Positions 54,932-64,000 of a stretch of DNA of 64,000 nt are shown here, piece after piece. The translations under genes were made by a program, and so were the position numbers. The stretch comes from Alitta virens (taxonomy: Eukaryota; Annelida; Polychaeta; Phyllodocida; Nereididae), in assembly GCA_932294295.1 (NCBI GenBank), contig OW028573.1:14776155-14840154 (forward strand). Direction: 5' to 3'. The notes beneath the pieces were generated by a model, which had not been told where the DNA came from, did not search any database, and saw nothing but the letters and a program-made list of their open reading frames with translations. Position 1 is the stretch's first letter, and each line of letters begins with the position of its first letter.

Positions 54932-55833
54932 ACGAGTTTACTCAAGTCGCCACCTTCAATAAGTGGACAGACGAGGAAAGGTGCTTTCATCTTTGGACCA
55001 GCGTCACTGGTCAAGCAAAGCTGAAAATGAGGCCCTTAACTTATCGGGACGATTGGAGAGAGATGGTGAGCCAGTTGACGGCCCTGTTCTGCTCAAATCG
55101 TGCCCTGGATGCATATAGAAATAAATGGTTTAATGCGAAACGGGGCCCAGAGATGGACCTCGAGACGTATGGGTTGTTCTTGTTGGATTTATCCAGGAAA
55201 GCGAATCCCGCTTCCACCCCCACCGAGCAGGAACGCTTTGCAAAAGAGCGCTTCATGGAAACGGCTGGGTCTACGAGTATGCGATTTTGGTTGGCGGCGT
55301 TAAAGCCACCTACACTGCAAGAAGCCATTGATCTGGCGGTGCAGTATGAAGCAGCGTACGAGGCCACTAAAACGAGCAAGCCTGAAGTCGGGCCGGCTGG
55401 CGCTGTCGCCTTGCCTATAATACAGCCCGAGGCTTCGTTGGCTGCTACTGCTTCAACCTCTACACGTGTTGGCCCGCCTTCTGAAAAAGAGGGAGCCATC
55501 AAGAGACAGGATCTAAAGGATCTAGTTTATTCTATCATGGGCGAGGTTATGGCTAAGGAGTCTAAGGGAAAGGTCTACAGCAACGCTCGCCGACAAGAGC
55601 AGGATTATTCCCCTGAATCACGGAGATGCTACCGGTGCAAAAAGACCGGACATCTCCGCAGGAACTGCCCTAGGCGTCAAGCCGATGATGATCGCTCTAC
55701 AAGGAGGGCGTCCAGCAAGGACAGGGAGCACCGGTCAGACAAATACGGTGATAAACGGTCCAAAGGGCGTAGCGATCGGGGTAAAAAGGGGGGCAAGGAT
55801 AAAAGGGAGAGGAAGCAGTCAGAAAACGAGTGA
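54817..55833 (+). CDS. gag: gag polyprotein
   Basis: 338 codons with a good start context (gtcATGg). Residues about 20-190 resemble Retrotrans_gag (WTDEERCFHLWTSVTGQAKL and following). A single CCHC knuckle CYRCKKTGHLRRNC is at 271-284 (C271, C274, H279, C284), then a strongly basic Arg/Lys tail for nucleic acid binding. It forms the particle and packages the RNA. The stop TGA overlaps the open pol frame by about 30 bp (-1 relative frame), so pol is probably made by frameshifting. Confidence 0.9.
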   Translation: MAADSTLERSMGSSRYRRRKEAIPPKYDGQGTAFIDHLDEFTQVATFNKWTDEERCFHLWTSVTGQAKLKMRPLTYRDDWREMVSQLTALFCSNRALDAYRNKWFNAKRGPEMDLETYGLFLLDLSRKANPASTPTEQERFAKERFMETAGSTSMRFWLAALKPPTLQEAIDLAVQYEAAYEATKTSKPEVGPAGAVALPIIQPEASLAATASTSTRVGPPSEKEGAIKRQDLKDLVYSIMGEVMAKESKGKVYSNARRQEQDYSPESRRCYRCKKTGHLRRNCPRRQADDDRSTRRASSKDREHRSDKYGDKRSKGRSDRGKKGGKDKRERKQSENE

Positions 55834-58800
55834 GGGTGGAGGAAGTATCCGTCCCGGATCCTTCACCTGCTGAAAAAGCAGCCCCTCATCCTCCAGAATG
55901 TTGGGAAGGGGTAAAAGTGGGACAGCATTGGCCCAGACACGTGGCCATGCATAACTCGAGTGCATCCTGGTATATCACGATCAGTGTAGGGACACGTCAC
56001 GTGGATCTCCTGATCGATACTGGAGCACAGGTGTCACTGCTGAGCAAGCAGGAATATGACGAGATACCGGGTGCAAATCGAGAGAAGTTAAGACCTGTAG
56101 AAGGCAAGATTTCAGCTGCCAATGGTGGCCCTATTAATATTTATGGTAAAGTTGAGCTCACTCTCTGTTTAGAGAGAATGCTCTATCCTTGTGAATTTTT
56201 GGTAGCGGATATCGGAGGTCTCCCTGGTTTATTAGGGATGGACTTCTTGAAGAGACACGGTGCATTGTTAATGTGTTCAGTAGGAATGCTGAGACTGGGA
56301 GGCGTTGACATTGCGTGTATGGAAGGTCGCCCTGGAAAAACAGGCCGAGCAATTATACACGAAGACGTCCATATACCAGCTCGCCACGTGTCGCAGGTCT
56401 CAGTCAATTTGGTATCCTGGGGCGTATCTGACGGGGGCGACCTCGTATTCGAGTCTTTGCCCACGGTTTGCCAGGATTTACACATAATGATACCTAGAGG
56501 GCTATTGAAATCCCAATGCTCTGGGGCTCACGTGTGGATAGCCAATCCCACGACTGAGAGTGTTCATATCGCAAAAGGTCAAGTGGTAGGTAAATTGAGC
56601 GAGGTCGAAAAAGTGGATCCACCGAAAACGGTGCATGCTGCTGAGGTCAATCATGAACTCAAGCGGAAAAACACTGAAACACGACTGCCCGTTCATTTGC
56701 AGCCTCTTTTGGACGAAACTGACGATCTGACAGCAGATCAACGGTCAGAGCTCAAAAAGGTCTTGATGGAGTATGAACATTGCTTTGAGGGAGGTAAATA
56801 CAGGCTGGGACGTACGAGTCAAGCCACGCACAAGATTGACACGGGTGACAATCGGCCTTTCAAAGTGCCGGCCCAGAGATTAGGGTGGGCTCAAAGCAGG
56901 GCGCTGTCAGACGAAGTGGATAAGATGCTGAGACTCGGAGTGATCGAGCCCAGTAATAGCCCCTGGTCTAGCCCCCCTGTGTTGGTTAGAAAGAAAGATG
57001 GAACTATCAGGTTTTGTGTGGACTATAGGAAATTGAATTCGTGCACTAAAAAGGATGCTTATCCTTTGCCACGCATTGATGACTGTTTAGACACTTTATC
57101 AGGGGCCAAATGGTTTTGTACCCTGGACCTGTCGTCTGGCCATTGGCAAATAGCCATGGACGATAGAGACAAAGAGAAAACCGCATTCACTGCTCCTAGA
57201 GGGCATTTTCACTTCACAGTGATGCCCTTTGGAGTCACAAATGGACCAGCTACACTGGAACGTTTGATGGAGCTAGTGTTAGGAGGACTGGACCTGTCCA
57301 CTTGTCTATGTTACATGGATGATATAGTGGTACAGGGTTCCACATTCCAGAAGTGTCTAGGTAACCTGATAGTTGTACTGAAACGCATTAGCCAGGCTGG
57401 GTTAAGGCTAAAAGCTAGCAAATGCGAGTTATTTAAGAGTGAGGTCTCCTTTTTGGGGCATGTGGTTTGTAGAGAGGGAGTGAAACCAGATCCTAAGAAG
57501 ATAAAGGCGGTGCGAGAGTGGCCAGAACCAACTACAGTACAGGAGGTGCGCTGCTTTGTAGGATTCGCATCGTACTATAGGAAGTACGTGCGGGACTTTG
57601 CTGGACTAGCAGCACCACTACATGCTCTTACAGCGCACCAGGTCGTCTTTAAATGGGATGAGACATGCAGAAACGCTTTTAAAAGGTTAATCAGGGCCCT
57701 TACGACTGCACCAATCTTGGTGCTACCTCGTGAAGGTTGCCCTGTCATCTTGGACACGGACGCCTCTGACCTTGCGATAGGAGGTGTATTGTCGCAAATC
57801 ATTGAGGGAGAGGAGCGCGTAGTTGCCTACGCCTCGCAGTGTCTGTCTTCGTCGCAAAAGCATTATTGCACGACATACAAGGAATTGCTAGCTGTGGTCA
57901 GAATGGCGAGAATATTTCGGCCCTACTTGTATGGACAGGATTCAGTGCGTTTGCGCACTGATCATCGTGCTTTAGTGTGGTTGCAGAACTTTAAAGATGC
58001 GGAAGGAATGTTGGCGAGATGGATAGCTTCTTTGACCGAATACAACTTTGTAATCGAATACAGAGAAGGCAAGAAACACGCTAAAGCAGATGGCTGCTCA
58101 CGCATCCCAGTGAGAGCCTGTAAGCGCCAGGAATGTCCTGACCAAGGTCATGGCCAGAATGGTGACCTTGTGGCTTCCATCACGCAGCGGAACCAAGTAC
58201 GAGGTTTTCGCACGATTGCGTGTGGACAGCCTCGGCCAGTGACCACAGTCGGCTCAGGAGAAGCCGAGGAACCCCAGGTGCGAGTGTGTGTGGCAGAGGC
58301 TGGAGAAACGGCTGGAGAAACGGCTGGAGAAACGGCTGGAGAGGGAAACGATAGATCTCTGGATCCAAACTGGATAGAGTCTTTCACCTTGGAGGAAATA
58401 TGGTACGCTCAGGGCCAGGATATGGCCATAGCGACCGCCAAGAAGTGGCTAAATGCTGGACAGCGCCCGCCGTATTACGACATTGTCACGCACTCGGCCC
58501 AGGTGCGGAATATATGGGCCCAGTTCTATTGCTTGAAATTGCAGCGAGGCATCGTGTATCGAAGCCACAAGCTGCCTACAGGTGAATTAGTCAGCCAGAT
58601 GGTGGCCCCAGCAAGCATCAGACGCAGCATCTTCAACCAGCTTCATACGTCTCGTCTTGGTGGTCATATGGGGATTAACAGCCTCATATCCAAGTTGAGA
58701 TGGAGGTTCTATTGGCCTGGCTACAAGGAAGACGTGGTGCGATGGATTGGTTGGTGCGATGTATGTCAGAAGCGGAACCAGGGTGGCCTGAAAAAGGCTC

Positions 58801-59725
58801 CCCTGCATCAGGTTGGAATGCCGATGGAAAGAATGGCCATTGACATAATGGGACCATTGCCTGTCACGAAGTCCAATAACAAGTATATAGTAGTCGTGGC
58901 CGACTACTTTACTAAGTGGACAGAAGCCTTCGCTCTTCCTAATCAAGAGGCTTATACGGTGGCTGATTGCTTGGTGACCAACGTGATTTTGCGATTTGGG
59001 GCTCCCTATCACTTGCATAGTGACCAAGGGACTAATTTCGAATCGAAATGTGCAAAATCTTGGGGATTAATAAGACCAGGACCACGGCTTATCATCCCCA
59101 GAGCAATGGGCTGGTGGAACGCTTCAATAGGTCATTGGGTGATATGCTATCGAAGTTAGTAAATGACAGGAGGGATGATTGGGACGACATGCTCCCTTAC
59201 GTGATGTGTGCCTATCGGGCTACGCCCCATAGATCCACAGATATCACGCCAAATAGAATGATGTTGGGCAGGGAGGCGATGCTCCCTGTGGATCTGATGT
59301 ATGGCCACGCTCTCCAGCATAAGCACCACTGTCCAGTGGAATATGTGGAGTGGATCCGTGATGCCATGGAGGAATCCTTTGAGAAGTGCAGGTCGCAGAT
59401 GAAAAGAGCAGCACAGAAGCAAGCTAAGCATTACAACAGGTTGGTGATGGAGCAGTCATTCCATATTGGAGACTGGGTTTTGTTGTTTTATCCGCCCCTG
59501 GCCAAGCAGAAGTTAGCTTTGAAGTTTTTGGGTCCATACAAAGTCACCAGGAAGATGGGAGAGGTCAATTATGAAATTGAAGCTCCAGCGACTGGCAAGA
59601 AACGCATCGTTCACATTAATCAGCTCAAAATGTACTTAGCTGAGGTGACTCCAGACGACATGATCCGGATCCCTGATATTCCATCAGACGATCCGTATTT
59701 GGACCCATCACTGTACGAGGACTGA
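55803..59725 (+). pseudogene. pol: pol polyprotein, broken by one small deletion in integrase
   Basis: Open from 55803; numbering from 55830. The aspartic protease DTGA is at 63-66. RT has RFCVDYRKLN and catalytic YMDD at 495-498. RNase H has DTDASDLAIGG, YKELLAVV and RTDHRAL. Integrase has an HHCC finger (H939, H946, C976, C979), then the D of AIDIMGP and HSDQGTNFES. Directly after that (about 59042-59047) the frame is lost. The remainder of the core and a GPF/Y-type C-terminus (FLGPYKV) continue in another frame (59048-59725) to TGA. The frame change needs a net loss of 1 mod 3 bases, and the spacing to the conserved downstream block suggests about 10 or 13 missing bases. The rest shows no damage. 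Confidence 0.9.
58307..58350 (+). repeat. 12-bp coding tandem repeat in pol
   Basis: GGAGAAACGGCT is repeated about three and a half times, encoding GETA units in the linker between RNase H and integrase. Confidence 0.9.
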
Positions 59726-61252
59726 GCAAGTGCAACCCCCCTCGACGAGGGGCGGGATCCGCCCTTGCCCGGAGAATTGAGTGGTGACGCAGCGCAGCCT
59801 TGGTCTGGGCGGCCAGAGCGGGGCGGAGCTGCGGGGACTGGAGGACACAGGGGGGGGGGGGCGGCTTGCAAACACGCGTTCCCCTGGACACGAGGAGGTT
59901 GACAGATTCGGGTTCGAATCTGGATACAGCTCCTTTTCCGGACTTGGAGCTGTCCTCAGCTCCTTTTCCGGATTTGGAGCTGCCCTCAGCTCCTTTTCGG
60001 GAATTGGATCCGGAGGCGGCTCCATTTCTACCAGGTAGGCTGAGGAAGCCACCTGATAGGTTAGGCCACAATGTAGGCTACCAGTAGCTTTAAGACTCTG
60101 GTTCCTGCATAACAGAGGGAAATAGCACTTATTGCTTGACTTCTGGCACTTTGTTTGTGAGAATCTAGTGATCACATGTTTATACAATAAATATCAGTTG
60201 TAGTTCCATTTAGACAATATATAGTTTGATTTTACTTAGTTTTCCCCTTGCACATGATTTTTATTTATTTTATTAAGGATTCCCTCAAACACGTGGTAAA
60301 TGTCGACATTTTAAAGAGGTGCGTCGCAGCAGTCACTTTTCAGTGACTGGACATTTCGTGTACCTGATTCTCGTGGACGGAACACGTGGTCGTGTCCTGT
60401 AGAGTGGGTTTTTAGACGTGCCACCCAAATGGTCACTACAAGTGCAGCCCTTTTTGAATAAAAGAGGGAGGAATACTGCAAAGGTAGAATTTGGGCACTG
60501 CTGGTTAAAAGCAGGGGCAAACACGAAATTAGGTAATAAGAATGGGAAAAATGCCTCATAACACTGGAAATATCAGGAAAATAACTTAATTGGCAAGAAT
60601 TAAGGGCTGTAGTGGTTATGGAAATGTTTAAATCCCATGGTAAACTTTATATGGCTGGTTGGGTAATCTGGATAGGTCAGCAAATGGATATAGTTTGCTA
60701 GATTATGGTTACAAGGATAAATGGTTATTTTCTCGTAGTATTGTGGTAAAATGATAAGGAATTGGCTATTTGTCATCATGGAACGTGAAACGTTCCTGAT
60801 GGTTTGTTTTATTTGGCTCACAGGAGTTGCTAAATGACACATTTCTTTCCTATGAAATTCTCACTTTCTATATTTCCTGAAACTGTGTCACTGCTTCCAG
60901 TGACCTGCATTCATGGAAAATTTCCACTGGGGAAAAAGGTCAACCAAGTTCGAAATTCGAACAGGCCCCCCTTTGTACTAATTTTGTCATTTTCGGTGCA
61001 GTCCTCAATTAAGAAATTTTATAGAGGGGGGGGGGAAGAAGGGTCAACTGGTCAACAAGGTGATTAGAGTCACATGACCTGTGATTCTGGTCACCTGACT
61101 TGTGATTTTGGTCACATGACTAAGAAAGTGCGGCAAAAAGCTGGAGGGAGTGGGGCGCCCTGTCTCACACCTTCTGCAACCAGCGAAGAGAGAACATATA
61201 GCCATTCGGAAATTTTGAAAGCATAACCACGAGGACTTTCTGCATTTAAAGG
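59726..61252 (+). other. Pol to third-ORF intercistronic region
   Basis: About 1.5 kb with no recognised domain. A 30-bp repeat (AGCTCCTTTTCCGGAYTTGG...) occurs three times at about 59928-60018. It is read in one short frame as APFPDLEL-type units, perhaps an unrelated small peptide. From about 60070 the base composition is AT-richer, then come three 21-bp repeats at 61060-61122. G runs occur at 59852-59861 and 61025-61035. Confidence 0.6.
61060..61122 (+). repeat. Three 21-bp repeats upstream of the third ORF
   Basis: gtgattNNNgtcacNtgact units at 61060-61080, 61081-61101 and 61102-61122. Each contains GTCACATGAC or GTCACCTGAC, an E-box-like dyad, about 130-190 bp before the ATG. Confidence 0.85.
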
Positions 61253-62737
61253 ATGTCTTCAGCAAACCAGACCATTGAGGAGGCTACTGCTGTGCCAGCA
61301 GTGCCCCTGGAAGACGAGAGACAAGGACAAGACGAGGGACCCCAGCTAACGTCAGAACAGACTGACATGGTGTGGGCTGCCATGGAGGCAGCGGGCCTCG
61401 AGGTCGGGGCCGAGCTTGAGGTCTCTGCCAGCGACGCTGAGGTGGCTGCCGTTTGCGGCTTGTCACCCACGTCTGAGGTTCAAATCTCCCTGGCCCCGGA
61501 TTATTGGAGCCAGCAGAGGTTGGGACTCCTGCACCTGGACATGTGGGCCTGCATGTCCAGGAAGGAATACGAGTCAGAGGACCCGGCGGTTAAGCAATAC
61601 GGGTCGGCTACTTTACCCGAGATGGCGAGGATGCGGCAGTATCTTCGTCTCCGCCCCCGGAGAGAAGACATGCCGATCCTCAGCGGTTGGATCATTGGAG
61701 ACCTGGGTGTTGCGACCACCCAGGAGGAAGTCATGGAAAATCTCAGGAGGCGACCTTGGTACGCCAAGGAGAGGGTGACCAGGCCAAGCGCAGAGGCCGA
61801 GGTCCCTCGTTCCGAGGCTACTAAGTCGCCTGCAAAGGACGAAAAGGCAGCTCCGCCTACGGAGGCTGCCATGGAGGAAGTTACGACAACTCCGGCCAGT
61901 GCCGAGAAACGACTGGAGAAAGGGAGTTTGGACAGTGCGGAGAGCGCGGGGGCCACAGATGACGGAGGGACGGAGAGTGACGTTTCGGCCCCAGACAGCA
62001 CCCCCAAGGTCGCCCTGCCAGTTGCACCCCGGGACGTTGAGGGGCTGAACTACATGTGCGCTACCTGCGGGAAGCGTGTGAGGGACCGCAAGTCTCTCAC
62101 TCGCCACGTGAGCGTGGCTCACGCAGTGGCGTATGTGGGCTTCCAGTGCCCTGAGTGTCCCGCTGCGCTACCATCAGACAGGAGGACGAATTTCCGGCGA
62201 CATCTGGAAAGGTCGCATGGATACACCCGCTCACGGGCCGAGGAGGTGACGGCGGCCATGGGACTGACAAAAATCCAAGGGCCCAACACAGACGGATCTC
62301 TGCCGGCAACACCAGAGACGAGGGCCCTGGTCAGCAGGGCGCCTTCCTCTCAGACCACTGCGTCCACGAGCACCAGGGTGGTGCAGATGCGTGACGCAGA
62401 GGTGGCTTCGAACGTATCTCCACGAAGTCGGTTGGCAACACCAAAGAGGCCCCACCCCACGGAGACGACCATGAGGACACCAGGAGCCGAAGATATGGTG
62501 TCCAGGGCCCAGTACCAGGACATCGTCCTGGAGGTACATAGGGCAAGGTCGCAGACGGCCGCGTCTGGACGCGAGAATGAGGAGTTGAGGGCCAAGCTTC
62601 GCGCAGAAATAGAGCAACGCGAAGCCATGGCCCGGCAATCTGACCTCCTATACCAGGAGGTCAAGCGATTGACAGCTGATCGCAATCGCTGGATGGAAGA
62701 GGCTAGGGCGGCTGGATCTTCTTCTGCAAGGCCTTGA
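61253..62737 (+). CDS. Third ORF: two C2H2 fingers plus coiled coil
   Basis: 494 codons, intact, with a favourable start (aaaggATGt). Residues 1-180 are an acidic then mixed domain with no recognised family (QISLAPDYWSQQRLGLLHLD, RQYLRLRPRREDMP). 190-260 is a low-complexity Ala/Glu/Ser linker. Finger 1 is at 269-290 (C269, C272, H285, H290) and finger 2 at 299-322 (C299, C302, H317, H322, with a longer loop). After another linker, about 420-490 is a charged coiled coil (RENEELRAKLRAEIEQREAM). It occupies the position of env, but has no signal peptide or membrane helix, so it is not an envelope protein. A nucleic-acid or chromatin-binding accessory protein is inferred. No host gene of this layout is known to me. 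Confidence 0.8.
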   Translation: MSSANQTIEEATAVPAVPLEDERQGQDEGPQLTSEQTDMVWAAMEAAGLEVGAELEVSASDAEVAAVCGLSPTSEVQISLAPDYWSQQRLGLLHLDMWACMSRKEYESEDPAVKQYGSATLPEMARMRQYLRLRPRREDMPILSGWIIGDLGVATTQEEVMENLRRRPWYAKERVTRPSAEAEVPRSEATKSPAKDEKAAPPTEAAMEEVTTTPASAEKRLEKGSLDSAESAGATDDGGTESDVSAPDSTPKVALPVAPRDVEGLNYMCATCGKRVRDRKSLTRHVSVAHAVAYVGFQCPECPAALPSDRRTNFRRHLERSHGYTRSRAEEVTAAMGLTKIQGPNTDGSLPATPETRALVSRAPSSQTTASTSTRVVQMRDAEVASNVSPRSRLATPKRPHPTETTMRTPGAEDMVSRAQYQDIVLEVHRARSQTAASGRENEELRAKLRAEIEQREAMARQSDLLYQEVKRLTADRNRWMEEARAAGSSSARP

Positions 62738-63366
62738 ACGCAAGGCCTTGTACGATGACCAATGATGACGACCTGGAACGCGCCCCCCACGAAATGGCAC
62801 CTGGATACGGACTGGACTTGAACGCTGGATATCAACACATCACGCAGAGGCGGATCACACACCACGCGGGGAGCCAGGAGGTAATGCAGCGATGGGAGAA
62901 ATTATGACTTTTATAATGGCCAATTAGAAACCTTAAGGCCTGGAAAATTATGGATACTGGCTAATTATAACAATGTCATCATTCGAAATTACGAGCAGCT
63001 GGTTTTCCCGCGCAAAAAGACCTTGCAGATCCAGAAAGCAGTACTGGCCCTTGTCCAAGGCGGAAGATGGACATGGATAATAGACTCTGTGTGTATTGTA
63101 TGTCTCTGTGTGTTGTGTTATGTTTGCAGCAGTGCCAAGAGGCAACCATGAGGATAGCGGTCCAGTCTGGTGGAATAACTAGGCCTGGGGGCGAGCGTGA
63201 CAGCTCTCTAGTGTCATGTCGTAGGCGATTGTCATTTATGATTTTTCATTTATGATTTTTGATTTTTGTGAATTGTATGAATGAATCTTGTTTATTTATG
63301 TCGTCCTGATCGTCGTCGTATAGCCTACTCAATGTACTAGTTTGAATATGGGGGCATATTCCCAGT
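62738..63366 (+). other. 3' untranslated region of the LTR element
   Basis: No coding domain recognised. The last part contains a tttttcatttatgattttt duplication (about 63236-63266) and becomes AT-rich before the polypurine tract. Confidence 0.6.
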
Positions 63367-63376
63367 AAGAAGGGAG
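63367..63376 (+). other. Candidate polypurine tract
   Basis: AAGAAGGGAG, three bases (taa) before the TG of the 3' LTR. It is the only purine run in the right place. Confidence 0.55.
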
Positions 63377-63379
63377 TAA

Positions 63380-63597
63380 TGTGATGACCCCAGGTCACTG
63401 ACCTTACTAGGTCAGTGACCGACTTGATGCGCACTGGGTGACCCGGACCACGTGACCACGGGGTCTTGGCGGGAATACACCCAGACCGCGTCAGTAGCTG
63501 GAGAAGCAGACGTTAGACAGGCTGTGCGGCGGGGCAGGGCAAAATAAAACTTTAAAACTGGAATATTAACACTTTGTCTTTATTGGGGAACCTTACA
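63380..63597 (+). repeat. 3' LTR (218 bp)
   Basis: Same as the 5' LTR except g at 63585. Followed by the GGTG target duplication at 63598-63601. Confidence 0.95.
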
Positions 63598-63601
63598 GGT
63601 G

Positions 63602-64000
63602 ATTCAAATGTCCTGTTGCTATATTATCAAAGGAGGGATTCAAACCTGTCCTCTGAAAGGGCTGTATACCCAAAGTCTTAACCAAGATCATCTTAACTAA
63701 ATGCAAAAGGGTAAGGTTAATAACCTTATTCTCGCAACCAAAATAAAACACAAATTTGGATTGTGATAAAATCACTGTAAGACTGTAAAGATGCAGAACA
63801 TATTAATAAAACCCAAACATTTAAAACATGTACAGCATGAAAATCATAATCCAGAACTCAGAACAAGTTTATTTGAACAGTTTAGAAAAAATATACAAGA
63901 TCAGGAGGGCCCTTCTAAGACAACCATGCTGTCACTGACAAAGGGCTAAGTTTACAATAAATCAAGTTGATAAATCACTATAACCAGGTACATGAAACAA
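63602..64000. other. Flank right of the LTR element
   Basis: AT-rich, with a short stretch (about 63610-63700, caaacctgtcctctgaaagg) resembling the degenerate tRNA-like part of a SINE, too short to call. No gene. Confidence 0.4.

Larger units (their letters stand above)
54020..63597 (+). mobile_element. Ty3/gypsy LTR retrotransposon with an extra 3' ORF
   Basis: A 9578-bp element between GGTG duplications (54016-54019, 63598-63601). Order: 5' LTR, primer-binding site, leader with an upstream ORF, gag, pol (protease, RT, RNase H, integrase: the Ty3/gypsy order), an intercistronic region, a zinc-finger ORF and the 3' LTR. It is clearly more GC-rich than the host DNA. The two LTRs differ at one base, so insertion is recent. 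A small deletion in integrase makes this copy defective on its own. Confidence 0.95.

Noticed and set aside
61253..62737. Third ORF as an envelope gene
   Set aside because: It sits in the env position but has no signal peptide, membrane helix or cleavage site; the zinc fingers and coiled coil argue for an intracellular nucleic-acid-binding protein.

Overview
The window is nuclear DNA of a multicellular animal, most likely a marine invertebrate (mollusc-like, echinoderm/hemichordate-like or similar; the sequence does not settle which). The signs are an AT-rich background, GT-AG introns, tRNA-derived SINEs, microsatellites, and a dense mixture of LINE, DIRS/Ngaro, Ty3/gypsy, hAT-like and other DNA transposons. 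No rRNA, tRNA, CRISPR or bacterial-type operon is visible.

Host genes. Two complete glutamine-hydrolysing asparagine synthetase genes lie head-to-tail on the minus strand: copy A (18084-20695, 552 aa) and copy B (37729-41458, 565 aa). Each has eight coding exons, and seven of the eight match in length and phase, so they are tandem paralogues. A relic of a first coding exon sits just upstream of copy B, and copy B has a probable noncoding first exon near 43.3 kb. A six-exon plus-strand gene (49603-52738, 387 aa) encodes a RING-HC plus coiled-coil protein, with an RFX X-box-like site 117 bp upstream of its ATG. A minus-strand signal-peptide exon (14571-14673) begins an unidentified gene, and isolated candidate exons lie at 8560-8735 and 12941-13020.

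Mobile DNA. From 0-8 kb there are degraded LINE 3' ends on the minus strand. The 16 kb between the two synthetase genes is almost entirely transposons, several nested. A TTAA-flanked inverted-repeat pair (22107-26399) holds a 5'-truncated poly(A) LINE (23581-26084). That LINE carries, downstream of its reverse transcriptase C-terminus, an intact SGNH-hydrolase/NADAR fusion ORF. Next come a TTCGGCC-repeat element (27783-28663) and a DDE-like coding sequence split by a TA-flanked 4.07 kb element that contains an 18-unit 42-bp minisatellite. Last is a Ngaro/DIRS-like retroelement with tyrosine recombinase, RNase H remnant and split direct repeats, itself hit by a SINE. Two more decayed LINEs lie at 46.9-48.8 kb.

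From 54020 to 63597 is a nearly intact, recent Ty3/gypsy element (LTRs 217/218 identical, GGTG target duplication). It has gag, a pol broken by one small deletion in integrase, and an unusual intact third ORF (61253-62737) with two C2H2 fingers and a coiled coil.

Most interesting points: the NADAR-bearing LINE, the third ORF and nuclear-receptor-like palindromes of the gypsy element, the precisely datable nested insertions, and the local sequence sharing between the synthetase paralogues.
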